From: Bradyrhizobium sp. Ash2021
Lineage (GTDB): Bacteria; Pseudomonadota; Alphaproteobacteria; Rhizobiales; Xanthobacteraceae
Direction of reading: 5' to 3'
Length of the DNA stretch: 64,000 bases
Assembly (NCBI RefSeq): GCF_031202265.1
Contig: NZ_CP100604.1
Location: 1,718,501 to 1,782,500 of the forward strand
Under the pieces are notes generated by a model, which ran no database searches, had not been told where the DNA came from, and worked only from the letters and a program-made list of their open reading frames with translations. Position 1 is the first letter of the stretch. Every line of letters starts with the position of its first letter. Position numbers and translations under genes: made by a program. This document shows positions 51,774 through 60,546 of this stretch, piece by piece.

Positions 51774-52883
51774 ATGAGCATGCTGTTCTCGGCGGCCAGG
51801 ATTGGCCCCTATCAACTTTCCCATCGCGTCGTGATGGCGCCGCTGACGCGGATGCGCTCCGATCCAGGCGACATTCCGAGCGACCTGATGGTCGAATATT
51901 ATTCCCAGCGCGTATCAGAAGGTGGGCTCATCATATCGGAGGCGACGCCGATCTCGATCCGTGGCTATGGCTATGCCGGCGCGCCAGGTATTTACTCGGA
52001 TAGTCAGATCGAGGGATGGCGCCGCGTCACCGATGCGGTTCATGCCAAGGGCGGCCGGATGTTCCTGCAGCTATGGCATGTCGGCCGCCAATCGCATACC
52101 GACCTACAGCCCAATGGCGAGGCGCCGGTTGCGCCGTCCGCGATCGCGGCGGAAGGTTATGCCTACACCAAAGAAGGAGAAGTGCCGTTTTCGATGCCGC
52201 GCGCGCTTGCTTTGGAGGAGATTCCGGGGATTGTCGAGGAGTTTCGTGCTGGTGCCGAGCGCGCATTGAGCGCAGGTTTCGATGGTGTCGAGATTCACGG
52301 CGCGAACGGCTATCTGCCCGATCAGTTCCTCGAGGACGGCACCAACAAGCGCACGGATGAATACGGTGGTCGCATCGAAAACCGCGCGCGCTTCCTTCTG
52401 GAGATCAGCCGGGTCGCGATTTCGGTCTGGGGAGCCGATCGCGTGGGCGTGCGGCTCTCGCCGAGCAGCACCTATGGCTCGATGTCGGACAGCGATCCGG
52501 CCGCGACTTTCGGCTATGTGGCAGGCCAGCTTGATCACTTGGGCGTCGCCTATCTTCACGTGATCGAGCCGCGCATCAAGGGCATCGAGGAGATTGCCAA
52601 GGGGCAGGCCCCGGTTGCCGCGCAACAACTGCGGGGGAAATTCAGCCGCACCTTGATCGCTGCCGGCGGATTTAACGGTGAGAGCGCCGCGGCCATTATC
52701 GCGGCCGGCGACGCGGACCTCGTCGCGTTCGGCCGCCACTTTATCGCAAATCCGGATCTTCCCGAACGGCTGCGGCATAAGTTGCCTTTAAACCACTATG
52801 ACCGGTCGACGTTCTACGGCGGCGACAGGCGAGGCTATATCGACTATCCGAGGCACGCCGAGATATCGCCGTCAGAGCTCTAG
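51774..52883 (+). CDS. Old yellow enzyme family flavin oxidoreductase, copy C
   Basis: 369 aa from the ATG at 51774 (MSMLFSAARIGPYQLSHRVV), with GGGAGC upstream; the open frame to 51729 is not supported. Same motifs as copies A and B, including MAPLTRMRSDPGD, HGANGYLPDQFLEDGTNKRT and LVAFGRHFIANPDLPERL. Closest to copy A by the shared ending YIDYPRHAE/D. Unlike A and B it has no peroxiredoxin partner and no ATTCC-N5-GGAAT site upstream. Confidence 0.93.
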   Translation: MSMLFSAARIGPYQLSHRVVMAPLTRMRSDPGDIPSDLMVEYYSQRVSEGGLIISEATPISIRGYGYAGAPGIYSDSQIEGWRRVTDAVHAKGGRMFLQLWHVGRQSHTDLQPNGEAPVAPSAIAAEGYAYTKEGEVPFSMPRALALEEIPGIVEEFRAGAERALSAGFDGVEIHGANGYLPDQFLEDGTNKRTDEYGGRIENRARFLLEISRVAISVWGADRVGVRLSPSSTYGSMSDSDPAATFGYVAGQLDHLGVAYLHVIEPRIKGIEEIAKGQAPVAAQQLRGKFSRTLIAAGGFNGESAAAIIAAGDADLVAFGRHFIANPDLPERLRHKLPLNHYDRSTFYGGDRRGYIDYPRHAEISPSEL

Positions 52884-52955
52884 TTCTGCACTGAAGCGGT
52901 GGGGCGCCGCACGGCCGGCCCGTCGCATCGTACGGCCTGAAAGTGCCCTATCCTG

Positions 52956-53357
52956 ATGATTGTGAAAAACATGCCGAGCCATCCTTCATCGTCCAGCGAG
53001 CCTCCAATCGAGCTCCCTCCATTGGTTGCTGCCTTCGTCGAGGCGACAAACAACTTCGATTTGGATCGACTTATGGTCACCTTTGCTGACGATGCGCTTG
53101 TCAACGATCAACTACTTGATTACTGGGGCAAAGCGGCCATCAGACGCTGGGCAGAGCGGGACATTATCGGCGAAAGACTGACGATCGCGGTCACAAGAGT
53201 GGTGGAGCATTACGATAGCTTCGTTGTTACTGGCGAAATTGATGGAAATTTTGATAAGCGTGGTTTGCCGGAGCCGCTTGTCCTGGCCTTCTATTTTATG
53301 CCTCACGATGATCTCATCGTCCAGCTGATCATCTTGCGCAATCGTCGCGACATTTGA
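52956..53357 (+). CDS. NTF2-like (SnoaL-fold) protein
   Basis: 133 aa from 52956 (or an ATG at 52971). Small cone-shaped fold: VAAFVEATNNFDLDRLMVTF then ADDALVNDQLLDYWGKAAIR, and the VEHYDSFVVTGEIDGNFDKR ... FYFMPHDDLIVQLIILRNRR strands. The family includes ketosteroid isomerases and nuclear-transport-factor-like proteins of varied function. This is the only intact copy here; decayed ones lie at 41493 and 51140. It is followed by the 19-bp repeat and a kinase remnant. Confidence 0.8.
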   Translation: MIVKNMPSHPSSSSEPPIELPPLVAAFVEATNNFDLDRLMVTFADDALVNDQLLDYWGKAAIRRWAERDIIGERLTIAVTRVVEHYDSFVVTGEIDGNFDKRGLPEPLVLAFYFMPHDDLIVQLIILRNRRDI

Positions 53358-53433
53358 CGTTTGATTGACCCGACCTCCGCCGGCCGGGTTCCAAGTACAT
53401 GGCTTCAGCGTACGCGTCAGGATTTACAAAATC

Positions 53434-53452
53434 TTAGAACGTTTAACTCGCC
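53434..53452 (+). repeat. 19-bp repeat (copy 3)
   Basis: TTAGAACGTTTAACTCGCC, 76 bp after the NTF2-like stop codon and 70 bp before the kinase-type leader at 53523. The core AACGTT is palindromic. Confidence 0.6.
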
Positions 53453-53522
53453 ACGGAGGTGAAGTCGCGCGACGTTAGTCCCTGCGGCGTGTTCTTCGGA
53501 CCTGCCCTAGAGGAGAACGCAC

Positions 53523-53765
53523 ATGTGAAAGACGAGAAGCCAGGTCGGGGCTGCGGAAGGTAAACAAGGATTCCGCATCGGAACGCGGGCCGCAACTCGT
53601 AGCATGACGGCGGCGGCCCCGAGGCCGCAGAAGGTCACGAATTTCGAAGCGGTGCTGCTTGCCGTAATCAGTCACGATCTTCGTCAGCCACTGCAGGTCA
53701 TGCAGAACGCTCGCGAACGCCTCGGATATGGAGTTCGAACGAGCTCGGACGCCGCGCGATGATAG
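53523..53765 (+). pseudogene. Histidine-kinase N-terminal fragment (2)
   Basis: The kinase-type start region (GAGGAGAACGCACATG) is followed at once by TGA, so the gene is dead at its first codon. Further on the frame reads FEAVLLAVISHDLRQPLQVM, the histidine-containing dimerisation region, and ends in two stops after RTSSDAAR. Nothing of the ATPase domain is left. It lies directly upstream of the aldehyde oxidoreductase genes. Confidence 0.65.
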
Positions 53766-53795
53766 GAACGGGCGTGCAATTGAGAGGAATGTAGC

Positions 53796-54389
53796 ATGAG
53801 CAAGTCCGACACGATCACTCCTGCCGGTCAACACGTCGCCAAAGATTCGTCGCCAGCAGGAAACGAAGCGTTTGCCGTGAGACCGGTGCGTTTAACGGTC
53901 AACGGCCGGGACTGCACCGCACTTGTCGAGCCGAGGACGACACTTCTCGACGCCCTGCGCGGAGCGTTGTCGTTAACCGGGACGAAGAAGGGCTGTGACC
54001 GCGGAGAATGTGGAGCATGTACGGTGCACGTGGATGGCCGCCGCGTGCTCTCTTGTATGTGTTTGGCCGCAATGCAAGAAGGCAAACGTATCACCACGGT
54101 CGAGGGATTGGAGCTAAACGGAGAGCTTCACCCGGCGCAGGCGGCCTTCATAGAACATGATGCGTTCCAATGTGGCTTCTGTACCGCGGGGCAGATCATG
54201 TCGGCCGTGGCCATGATTGAAGAAGCAAAAGCGGGATGGCCAAGTGCCGCTACACAAGATGTCGCCAAGCCGTTTACTATGAGCAATTTTTCGCTCCAGG
54301 AGATCCGCGAGCGAATGAGCGGAAATCTGTGCCGTTGTGCGTGCTACCCGCATATTGTGGTTGCCGTGGAAGCGGCGGCAAGGAATTGA
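53796..54389 (+). CDS. Aldehyde oxidoreductase 2Fe-2S subunit (PaoA/YagT-like)
   Basis: Iron-sulfur subunit of a periplasmic-type molybdenum aldehyde oxidoreductase, 197 aa. The plant-ferredoxin-like cluster is KKGCDRGECGACTVHVDGRR; the second [2Fe-2S] cluster is FQCGFCTAGQIMS and MSGNLCRCACYPHI. The N-terminus (MSKSDTITPAGQHVAKDSSP) has no Tat signal, unlike E. coli PaoA, so this complex may stay in the cytoplasm. Three bases separate it from the FAD subunit. Confidence 0.92.
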   Translation: MSKSDTITPAGQHVAKDSSPAGNEAFAVRPVRLTVNGRDCTALVEPRTTLLDALRGALSLTGTKKGCDRGECGACTVHVDGRRVLSCMCLAAMQEGKRITTVEGLELNGELHPAQAAFIEHDAFQCGFCTAGQIMSAVAMIEEAKAGWPSAATQDVAKPFTMSNFSLQEIRERMSGNLCRCACYPHIVVAVEAAARN

Positions 54390-54392
54390 GCC

Positions 54393-55388
54393 ATGCACCC
54401 CTTCAGCCTTTCGTATGCACCCGATGCGGCGACCGCAATTGCCGCGCATGCTGGCCATCCTGGGCTGGCGTTCATTGCCGGAGGTACGGACCTGATTGGC
54501 CTGATGAAAGATCGCCTGACGCTCCCCGACTGCGTGATGGACATCAATGGCTTGTCGGACCTCTCGCTGATCGAGCCGCTGCCGGGAGGGGGCATCCGTA
54601 TCGGCGCATTGGCTCGCATGAGCGACGTCGCGGCGAACATGGAGGTACGGAGGCGATTTCCGGTGGTTGCCGAAGGGCTCCTGTTCGCGGCCTCGGGTCA
54701 GCTCCGGAACATGGCGTCGATTGGCGGCAACATCATGCAGCGGACTCGTTGCGCTTACTTTCGTGATGAGGATCGTCCCCCCTGCAACAAGAGGCAGCCG
54801 AACTCAGGTTGTTCGGCTCTCCACGGTGTCAATCGCAATCATGCAATTTTCGGATGGTCCGATGCCTGCATCGCCACCCACCCCTCTGACGTGGCCGTCG
54901 CATTCGCGGCCATGGACGCGATCGTCCTGATTCGTGGGCGGTCGGGGGAGCGATCTATTCCGTTTACAGACTTCCATTGCCTGCCGGGCAACACGCCAGA
55001 GCGGGATAACGTGCTCGAGCGCGGCGATTTGATTCTTGCGATCGAGGTGCCAGGCAGGCCCGAGGGTCGAGCCTCGCATTACCTGAAACTTCGCGACCGT
55101 CAGTCGTATGAGTTCGCGCTCGTATCTGCGGCGGCTGCGGTAGCCACGGATGACAAACGCATTCGCTCTGTTCGGTTGGCGATGGGTGGAGTTGCTCCCA
55201 GGCCGTGGCGGCTCGCTGCAGCGGAAGAAGCATTGGGCGGGATTGCGTTGGATGAAACCGATAAGCTGAGAGCTGCCATCGCCACGTCCTTTGCCGACGT
55301 CCGTCCCCATGCCCACAACGCTTTCAAGATCGAACTTGCGCAGCGCGTCGCTCTGCGCGCGCTGCAAACCGCAGGAGCGCGCGCATGA
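54393..55388 (+). CDS. Aldehyde oxidoreductase FAD-binding subunit (PaoB/YagS-like)
   Basis: 331-aa FAD subunit of the xanthine-oxidase family. The FAD motif is LAFIAGGTDLIGLMKDRLTL; ASGQLRNMASIGGNIMQRTR and the extra cysteine stretch CAYFRDEDRPPCNKRQPNSG match the PaoB/YagS subgroup, which binds an additional 4Fe-4S cluster. It overlaps the next gene by 4 bp (ATGA). Electrons pass from the molybdenum subunit through the Fe-S subunit to this FAD. Confidence 0.93.
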   Translation: MHPFSLSYAPDAATAIAAHAGHPGLAFIAGGTDLIGLMKDRLTLPDCVMDINGLSDLSLIEPLPGGGIRIGALARMSDVAANMEVRRRFPVVAEGLLFAASGQLRNMASIGGNIMQRTRCAYFRDEDRPPCNKRQPNSGCSALHGVNRNHAIFGWSDACIATHPSDVAVAFAAMDAIVLIRGRSGERSIPFTDFHCLPGNTPERDNVLERGDLILAIEVPGRPEGRASHYLKLRDRQSYEFALVSAAAAVATDDKRIRSVRLAMGGVAPRPWRLAAAEEALGGIALDETDKLRAAIATSFADVRPHAHNAFKIELAQRVALRALQTAGARA

Positions 55389-57598
55389 CCACCATCGGAC
55401 AGCCAGTCTCGCGTTATGACGGACGCCTCAAGGTCACCGGAGCGGCCGCCTACACCGCCGATATCTTCCTCCCCGGCGCCACGCATGGCGCAATCGTCCA
55501 GAGCACGATCGCAAACGGGCGCGCCGTGTCCATCGATACCGCAGCAGCCGAAAGGGCTCCGGGTGTGGTAGCAGTCTTCACTTACCGCAACATGCCGCGC
55601 ATGAAATCGACGCCGCGACCGTGGAGCCACCTCCATCCCCATGGCCAGTCCTATCTTCCCCTCCAGGATGACAATATCCACTACGCCGGCCAGCCAATCG
55701 CATTGATCATTGCCGAAACGCTTGACCAAGCCGCGCACGCTGGAACACTCATTGAGGTGAGCTACGAGACACGCGACCCAGTTCTCTTCGGCCCCAAGAT
55801 GGTCAAGGAGGCCGTGGACCCGCCACAATTCCTTTGGCCGGTCTCATCGTCCGTCGGAAACGCTGAGAAAGGAATCGCCGACGGCTCTATTCGACTCGAG
55901 CAGACCTACACCACGTCCGACCGACATCACAACCAGATGGAGCCGCACGCCACGACTGCGGTGTGGGCAAGCGACGGTACACTCACATTGTATGAAACGA
56001 CCCAACATATTTTCGGGGCTCGCGAGCTCATATCGATCGTGCTCGGGATGCCGCTCGAGAAGATCATTGTCGTAAGCCAGTTTATCGGAGGCGGTTTCGG
56101 CGGCAAGGCATACGTCTGGCCCCACACGCTGCTGACTGCACTTGCCGCGAAAGCGGTAGACCGACCAGTGCGCCTACAGTTGACCCGGGCGCAAATGTAT
56201 TCGATGGTCGGCCATCAGTCGGCGACGGTGCAGACCATAGCAGTCGGCGCTCGCGAGAACGGAAAACTTACTGGCATTCGCCACGAGAGCGTCTCCGCTA
56301 CTTCCGTCTTCGATGACTACATAGAATACGCGGCCCTGTCGACAAGGTCGCTATGGGCAGTGAGTGGTGGCATTTCAACCAACCACAAGATTGTCCACGC
56401 AAACCGCAACACGCCGACTGCGATGCGCTCTCCGCACGAGGCATTGGGCCATTTTGCGCTGGAAAGCGCCATGGACGAGCTTGCCTACGCGAGCGGTGTG
56501 GATCCTGTCGCGTTGAGATTAGTCAACGATGCGGAGCTTGACCCTCATAGCGGCCGTCCGTACTCCAGTCGCGCGATGCGGGAGTGCTTGATGGAGGGTG
56601 CTGCGCGGTTCGGTTGGGACAAGCGCTCGCCCAAGCCGCGTTCGATGCGAGATGGTCGTCATCTGATCGGCCAGGGGATGGCCGGTGCTATCTACACGCA
56701 CTGGCGCTGGCCGGCAGAGGCGCGAGTGATCATCCTCGCCGACGGCACGGCTTTGGTCGAAACCGGATCCCACGATCTGGGAACGGGGACTTACACGGTA
56801 ATGAGACAGATCGCGGCCGATGGATTAGGCATATCGCTTGACAAAGTATCCGTGCGACTCGGGGATACCAGATTGCCCGCCTCACACGCGTCCATCGGCT
56901 CCGCCACGATGGCGAATGCAGGGGCATCCGTCATGCTGGCGGCGCAGGCTGCGCGCAATAAAGCGATCGAACTGGCGCTGAGTGGTCGCGATGCTCCGTT
57001 GGCGGGCGCAGTCGCCAAGGAGGTCACGCTGGCAGATGGGTTCATTTCAGCCGCGGCAAGAAACGTAAAAGTAAGCTACGCCGAACTCCTAGCGCGCAGC
57101 GGTCTCTCCGAACTGGTCGGGGAGGGCAAGTACGATCCGGTCGAGGAGGCAAATGGGCCGAAGGCGATCTTCAGCTTTGCCGCGGTTTTTGCAGAGGTTC
57201 GGGTCGATCCAGAGCTCGGCGTGGTGCGCCTGAATCGGCTTGTCGGAGCATACGACGCCGGCCGCATTGTCAACCCAAAGACAGCCCGCAGCCAAGCGAT
57301 CGGTGGAATCATCTGGGGAGTAGGCCAGGCTCTTATGGAACAGTCTGAGATGGATCAGGTGCTTGGGCGTTTCCTCAATCGCAACTATTCCGGTTATCTC
57401 GTGCCGACGAACGCCGACATCCCAGAGCTAGAAACCCTATTTGTCGGCGAATTTGATGAGGAGGCAAGTCCGTTGGGCGCAAAAGGCCTCGGCGAGCTTA
57501 CAGCCGTATCAGTTGCACCGGCGATAGCGAATGCTGTTTACCACGCCATCGGCAAACGCATACGGGATCTGCCAATCACGATAGAAAAGCTCCTATAG
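55385..57598 (+). CDS. Aldehyde oxidoreductase molybdopterin-binding subunit (PaoC/YagR-like)
   Basis: Catalytic subunit, 737 aa, binding a molybdopterin-cytosine-dinucleotide type cofactor. Features: IGGGFGGKAYVWPHTLLTAL (cofactor binding), MRSPHEALGHFALESAMDEL, GSHDLGTGTYTVMRQIAADG, and the C-terminal GAKGLGELTAVSVAPAI with the conserved active-site Glu. Oxidises aldehydes to acids. No PaoD-type chaperone gene is in the window. It completes a three-gene operon with 53796 and 54393. Substrate unknown; an aldehyde made by the neighbouring hydrolases or lyases is plausible. Confidence 0.93.
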   Translation: MTTIGQPVSRYDGRLKVTGAAAYTADIFLPGATHGAIVQSTIANGRAVSIDTAAAERAPGVVAVFTYRNMPRMKSTPRPWSHLHPHGQSYLPLQDDNIHYAGQPIALIIAETLDQAAHAGTLIEVSYETRDPVLFGPKMVKEAVDPPQFLWPVSSSVGNAEKGIADGSIRLEQTYTTSDRHHNQMEPHATTAVWASDGTLTLYETTQHIFGARELISIVLGMPLEKIIVVSQFIGGGFGGKAYVWPHTLLTALAAKAVDRPVRLQLTRAQMYSMVGHQSATVQTIAVGARENGKLTGIRHESVSATSVFDDYIEYAALSTRSLWAVSGGISTNHKIVHANRNTPTAMRSPHEALGHFALESAMDELAYASGVDPVALRLVNDAELDPHSGRPYSSRAMRECLMEGAARFGWDKRSPKPRSMRDGRHLIGQGMAGAIYTHWRWPAEARVIILADGTALVETGSHDLGTGTYTVMRQIAADGLGISLDKVSVRLGDTRLPASHASIGSATMANAGASVMLAAQAARNKAIELALSGRDAPLAGAVAKEVTLADGFISAAARNVKVSYAELLARSGLSELVGEGKYDPVEEANGPKAIFSFAAVFAEVRVDPELGVVRLNRLVGAYDAGRIVNPKTARSQAIGGIIWGVGQALMEQSEMDQVLGRFLNRNYSGYLVPTNADIPELETLFVGEFDEEASPLGAKGLGELTAVSVAPAIANAVYHAIGKRIRDLPITIEKLL

Positions 57599-57649
57599 CA
57601 GAGTTTTCTCGTTCAACGGAATCAGGCGTTGCTCGAAGCGGGGAAGTCT

Positions 57650-57664
57650 ATTCCCAACCGGAAT
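57650..57664. promoter_or_regulatory. LysR-type palindrome 7 (AhpD/GST operon)
   Basis: Perfect ATTCC-CAACC-GGAAT, 91 bp upstream of the AhpD-like start at 57756. Same spacing to the gene start as the other LysR-type sites. Confidence 0.7.
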
Positions 57665-57755
57665 GAAGCATATCTCCGCATCATGTCTGCCGTTGCGTAG
57701 GGCAAAGGCTCACTGTGAGGCCACGTTGTTCCATGTTCAAAAAAGGAGAAGAGAA

Positions 57756-58331
57756 ATGATAAACGGCTTTACACTTTACGACGCGAACACGGCGCCGGCG
57801 CCATCTGCCGAGATTCTCAACAACGTCCAGAAGGCCTGGGGCTTCGTGCCCAATCTGCACCGCGTTCTCGCCCAGAGCCCGGCGGCGCTTGAGGCCTACA
57901 GCACACTTTGGGGCATCGCTGAGAAGACGAGTTTCACGCCGCAGGAGCGCAACATTGTTTACCTTGCGATCATCTACGAGAACGAATGCACCTATTGCAT
58001 GGCGGGTCACACAAATCTCTCGCGTATGGCGAAGGTCGACAACGCGGCCATCGCGGCTGTCCGCGAAGGCCGTCCCATCGCCGACGCAAAACTTGAGGCG
58101 CTGCGCCAGTTCGCCGCAAAAGTCACTCGCCAGCGTGGCGTGGTGAGCCAGACCGACGTCGCTGCCTTCAAGGCCGCGGGTTATGACAATCGTGCAGTGC
58201 TCGACGTGCTCGTTCTCGCCGCAACCAAGCTGATCTCGAACTATACCAACCACCTCGCCGAGACTCCGAACGACTCGTTCATGAAGGGCGCTGAGTGGAC
58301 TGCCCCAGGTAAGTTGAAGCCTGCCGCCTGA
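57756..58331 (+). CDS. AhpD/carboxymuconolactone-decarboxylase-like peroxidase
   Basis: 191 aa from the ATG at 57756, with AAAAGGAG upstream. The active site is YENECTYCMAGHTNLSRMAK, the CxxC-xxxH pattern of the AhpD family (peroxidase/disulfide reductase activity). Starts MINGFTLYDANTAPAPSAEI. Begins a five-gene operon (AhpD-like, GST, cupin, hydrolase, dehydrogenase) with a LysR-type palindrome upstream. It is probably a redox-protection enzyme, by context. Confidence 0.9.
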   Translation: MINGFTLYDANTAPAPSAEILNNVQKAWGFVPNLHRVLAQSPAALEAYSTLWGIAEKTSFTPQERNIVYLAIIYENECTYCMAGHTNLSRMAKVDNAAIAAVREGRPIADAKLEALRQFAAKVTRQRGVVSQTDVAAFKAAGYDNRAVLDVLVLAATKLISNYTNHLAETPNDSFMKGAEWTAPGKLKPAA

Positions 58332-58400
58332 TGCGCGACCGAGGCCGCCCTCGCTGCTGCGCGGGGCGGCCTTCGAACTTGGCATACAAGGAGACGGAAG

Positions 58401-59105
58401 ATGATCGAGCTCTACTACTGGCCTACGCCGAACGGCCACAAGATCACGATGTTCCTGGAAGAAGCTGGGCTGGAGTACGCGATCCATCCTGTCGACATCA
58501 GCGCCGGAGATCAGTTCAGGCCCGACTTTCTCGCCATCTCGCCGAATAATCGCATGCCGGCGATCATCGACACTGCGCCGGCCGACGGAGGCAAGGCGAT
58601 CAGCGTGTTCGAGTCGGGCGCCATCCTGCTGTATCTGGCCGAGAAGATCGGCCGCTTCCTTCCAAAGGATACCCGTGGCCGCAAGACCGCGATGGAGTGG
58701 CTGTTCTGGCAGGTCGGTGGCTTAGGGCCGATGGCCGGACAGAACCACCATTTCGGGGTCTACGCGCCGACCAAGATCCCGTACGCGATCGACCGTTACG
58801 TCAAGGAGACGAACCGTCTCTACGGAATCCTCGATCGCCACCTCGAAAACCGCGCATTCATCGTCGGCGAAACCTACAGCATCGCCGACATGGCATCCTA
58901 TCCATGGGTCGTTCCGTGGAAGCGCCAGCAGCAGAATCTGGACGACTTCCCGAACCTGCGGCGCTGGTTCGATGCGGTGCGCCAGCGCCCCGGCACGCAA
59001 CGAGCCTACGCAAAAGGCGAACCATACTCGAGCCGCCCTGCGGTTACGGAAGAGGGAAAGAAGATCCTTTTCGGGCAAACAGCGAGCACGGCGTCGGTGG
59101 CCTGA
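58401..59105 (+). CDS. Glutathione S-transferase family protein (YfcG/Ure2-like)
   Basis: 234 aa. The thioredoxin-fold N-terminus reads MIELYYWPTPNGHKITMFLE, with NG in place of the classic Tyr/Ser, typical of the nu/YfcG-Ure2p group, which have disulfide-bond reductase activity with glutathione. GSH-binding ESGAILLYLAEKIGRFLP. The C-terminal all-alpha domain has IVGETYSIADMASYPWVV. Second gene of the operon from 57756. May dechlorinate or detoxify electrophiles. Confidence 0.92.
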   Translation: MIELYYWPTPNGHKITMFLEEAGLEYAIHPVDISAGDQFRPDFLAISPNNRMPAIIDTAPADGGKAISVFESGAILLYLAEKIGRFLPKDTRGRKTAMEWLFWQVGGLGPMAGQNHHFGVYAPTKIPYAIDRYVKETNRLYGILDRHLENRAFIVGETYSIADMASYPWVVPWKRQQQNLDDFPNLRRWFDAVRQRPGTQRAYAKGEPYSSRPAVTEEGKKILFGQTASTASVA

Positions 59106-59149
59106 CGGAGGGATAGAACGTCGTTTCACGCGATGGAAGGAGAACAGCG

Positions 59150-59710
59150 ATGAAGTCCTCGTCGGAAAACATGCAGGCGTCTGGAAGCAGGCCCATCGAT
59201 CAAAGCAAGATCGCTTACCAGAAACCGCAGCCCATCGGCATGGTGGGGGATGTATTCATTGGCTCTGCGCTGGAGCTTGACGGGGATGAACGGGAATGGG
59301 TCCCGCAATCGCCGACCGTCGCCTTCAGGCCGCTCGTGCTCAATGTGAGCCAAGGCTACTACATCAACATCCTTCGGGTCCGGTCCTCGGGTGTGTTGTC
59401 GCGCCACAGACATTCCGGACCCGTGCATGCCTTCACGTTGCGCGGAAGCTGGCGGTACCTCGAGCACGACTGGGTAGCGTCCCCTGGGGACTATGCGTTC
59501 GAGCCGCCCGGCGAGACGCACACGCTCGTCGTTCCGGACGACGTCAAGGAGATGGCCACGCTCTTCCACGTGACGGGCGGGTACACCTACGTCGATCCTT
59601 ACGGCGAGGCGCTCGGATACGAGGATGTCTTCACCAAGCTCGAACACGCCATGCAGCACTACGAAGTCGTCGGGCTCGGCAAGGACCATGCGAAGAGGAT
59701 CATCCGATGA
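59150..59710 (+). CDS. Cupin protein, 2,4'-dihydroxyacetophenone-dioxygenase family
   Basis: 186-aa single-domain cupin. The metal motif is HRHSGPVHAFTLRGSWRYLE (HxH...), with the second half PGDYAFEPPGETHTLVVPDD. It resembles the database family named after 2,4'-dihydroxyacetophenone dioxygenase, iron enzymes that cleave C-C bonds. Whether it has that activity cannot be told. Its stop overlaps the hydrolase start (ATGA). Third gene of the operon. Confidence 0.82.
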   Translation: MKSSSENMQASGSRPIDQSKIAYQKPQPIGMVGDVFIGSALELDGDEREWVPQSPTVAFRPLVLNVSQGYYINILRVRSSGVLSRHRHSGPVHAFTLRGSWRYLEHDWVASPGDYAFEPPGETHTLVVPDDVKEMATLFHVTGGYTYVDPYGEALGYEDVFTKLEHAMQHYEVVGLGKDHAKRIIR

Positions 59711-60534
59711 CGAAGCGCGAGACCGTCGATGTCAGCGGCGTTCCGATCAGCTATCTCACCGCTGGCGAGGGCGGCCCCTTGGTGCTGCTGCTTCATGGCA
59801 CCTATTGGAGCCGTGTCTGGCAGCCCGTCCTCGAAGGCATCGCCGCTGCTGGTCTCCGGCCGGTGGCGGTCGATTTTCCCGGCTTCGGCTGTTCCGGAGG
59901 CGAACTCACCGTAAGCAAGGCTTCAGTTCCGCACCTCTCCGCCTGGCTAGTGCGATTCCTCGCAGCGCTCGGGCATAAAGGGGCGGTGATGGTCGCTGGC
60001 CATGACATCGGAGGAGGCGTCGCACAGCATCTCGCGCTCGCAGGAACCGTGGAGGTGCCGCGGGTAGCCGTTGTGAACGGCATCATGTACGACTCGTGGC
60101 CGGTGCCTGGCGTTGCCCGCTTCCGGGATCCGGCAGTGGCTGCCGCAACAACGCGGGACGACGTTCTCGCCGCGCGCCGTGTGTCCGTTGTGAAAGCGAT
60201 TGGTCGTCCCGCAAGCGAAGCCGAGCTCAACGAATATCTTGATCCCTGGCGGGATCCGCGGGTTGCCCGCTCGTGGCTGGCGCTCGCGGGCGCCGCCGAC
60301 CACCGCCACACCATGGAGATGCTGCCGGCCCTTCTGCAGTCCAAGACGCCGAAGCTTCTGGTGTGGGGCGAGGATGACCCATTCCAGACGATCGACTATG
60401 CCGAACGTTATGCCCGCGAGATTCCGGACACGAAGCTCGTTCGGATCAAGTCGGCCGGACACATTCCGATGGAGAACGACCCCAGGACAGTGGCCCGAGC
60501 GTTGACTGAGTTCTTTACCGCCGATCGCAGTTGA
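59707..60534 (+). CDS. Alpha/beta hydrolase with Asp nucleophile
   Basis: 275 aa from the ATG at 59707, overlapping the cupin stop. Triad: Asp100 in VAGHDIGGGVAQ, acid in WGEDDPFQTI (Asp223 or Asp224) and His252 in SAGHIPMEND. An Asp nucleophile followed by Ile, without Trp, argues against a haloalkane dehalogenase; epoxide hydrolase, haloacetate dehalogenase or C-C hydrolase are possible. HG at 30-31 is followed by TY, not NP. Fourth gene of the operon. Third Asp-nucleophile hydrolase in the window. Confidence 0.85.
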   Translation: MTKRETVDVSGVPISYLTAGEGGPLVLLLHGTYWSRVWQPVLEGIAAAGLRPVAVDFPGFGCSGGELTVSKASVPHLSAWLVRFLAALGHKGAVMVAGHDIGGGVAQHLALAGTVEVPRVAVVNGIMYDSWPVPGVARFRDPAVAAATTRDDVLAARRVSVVKAIGRPASEAELNEYLDPWRDPRVARSWLALAGAADHRHTMEMLPALLQSKTPKLLVWGEDDPFQTIDYAERYAREIPDTKLVRIKSAGHIPMENDPRTVARALTEFFTADRS

Positions 60535-60546
60535 CGGAGGACTTCC

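Noticed and set aside
53570..53584. ATTCC-GCATC-GGAAC as an eighth LysR-type site before the aldehyde oxidoreductase
   Set aside because: One mismatch, lies inside a kinase remnant and more than 210 bp from the gene start, unlike the others; kept out of the regulon.
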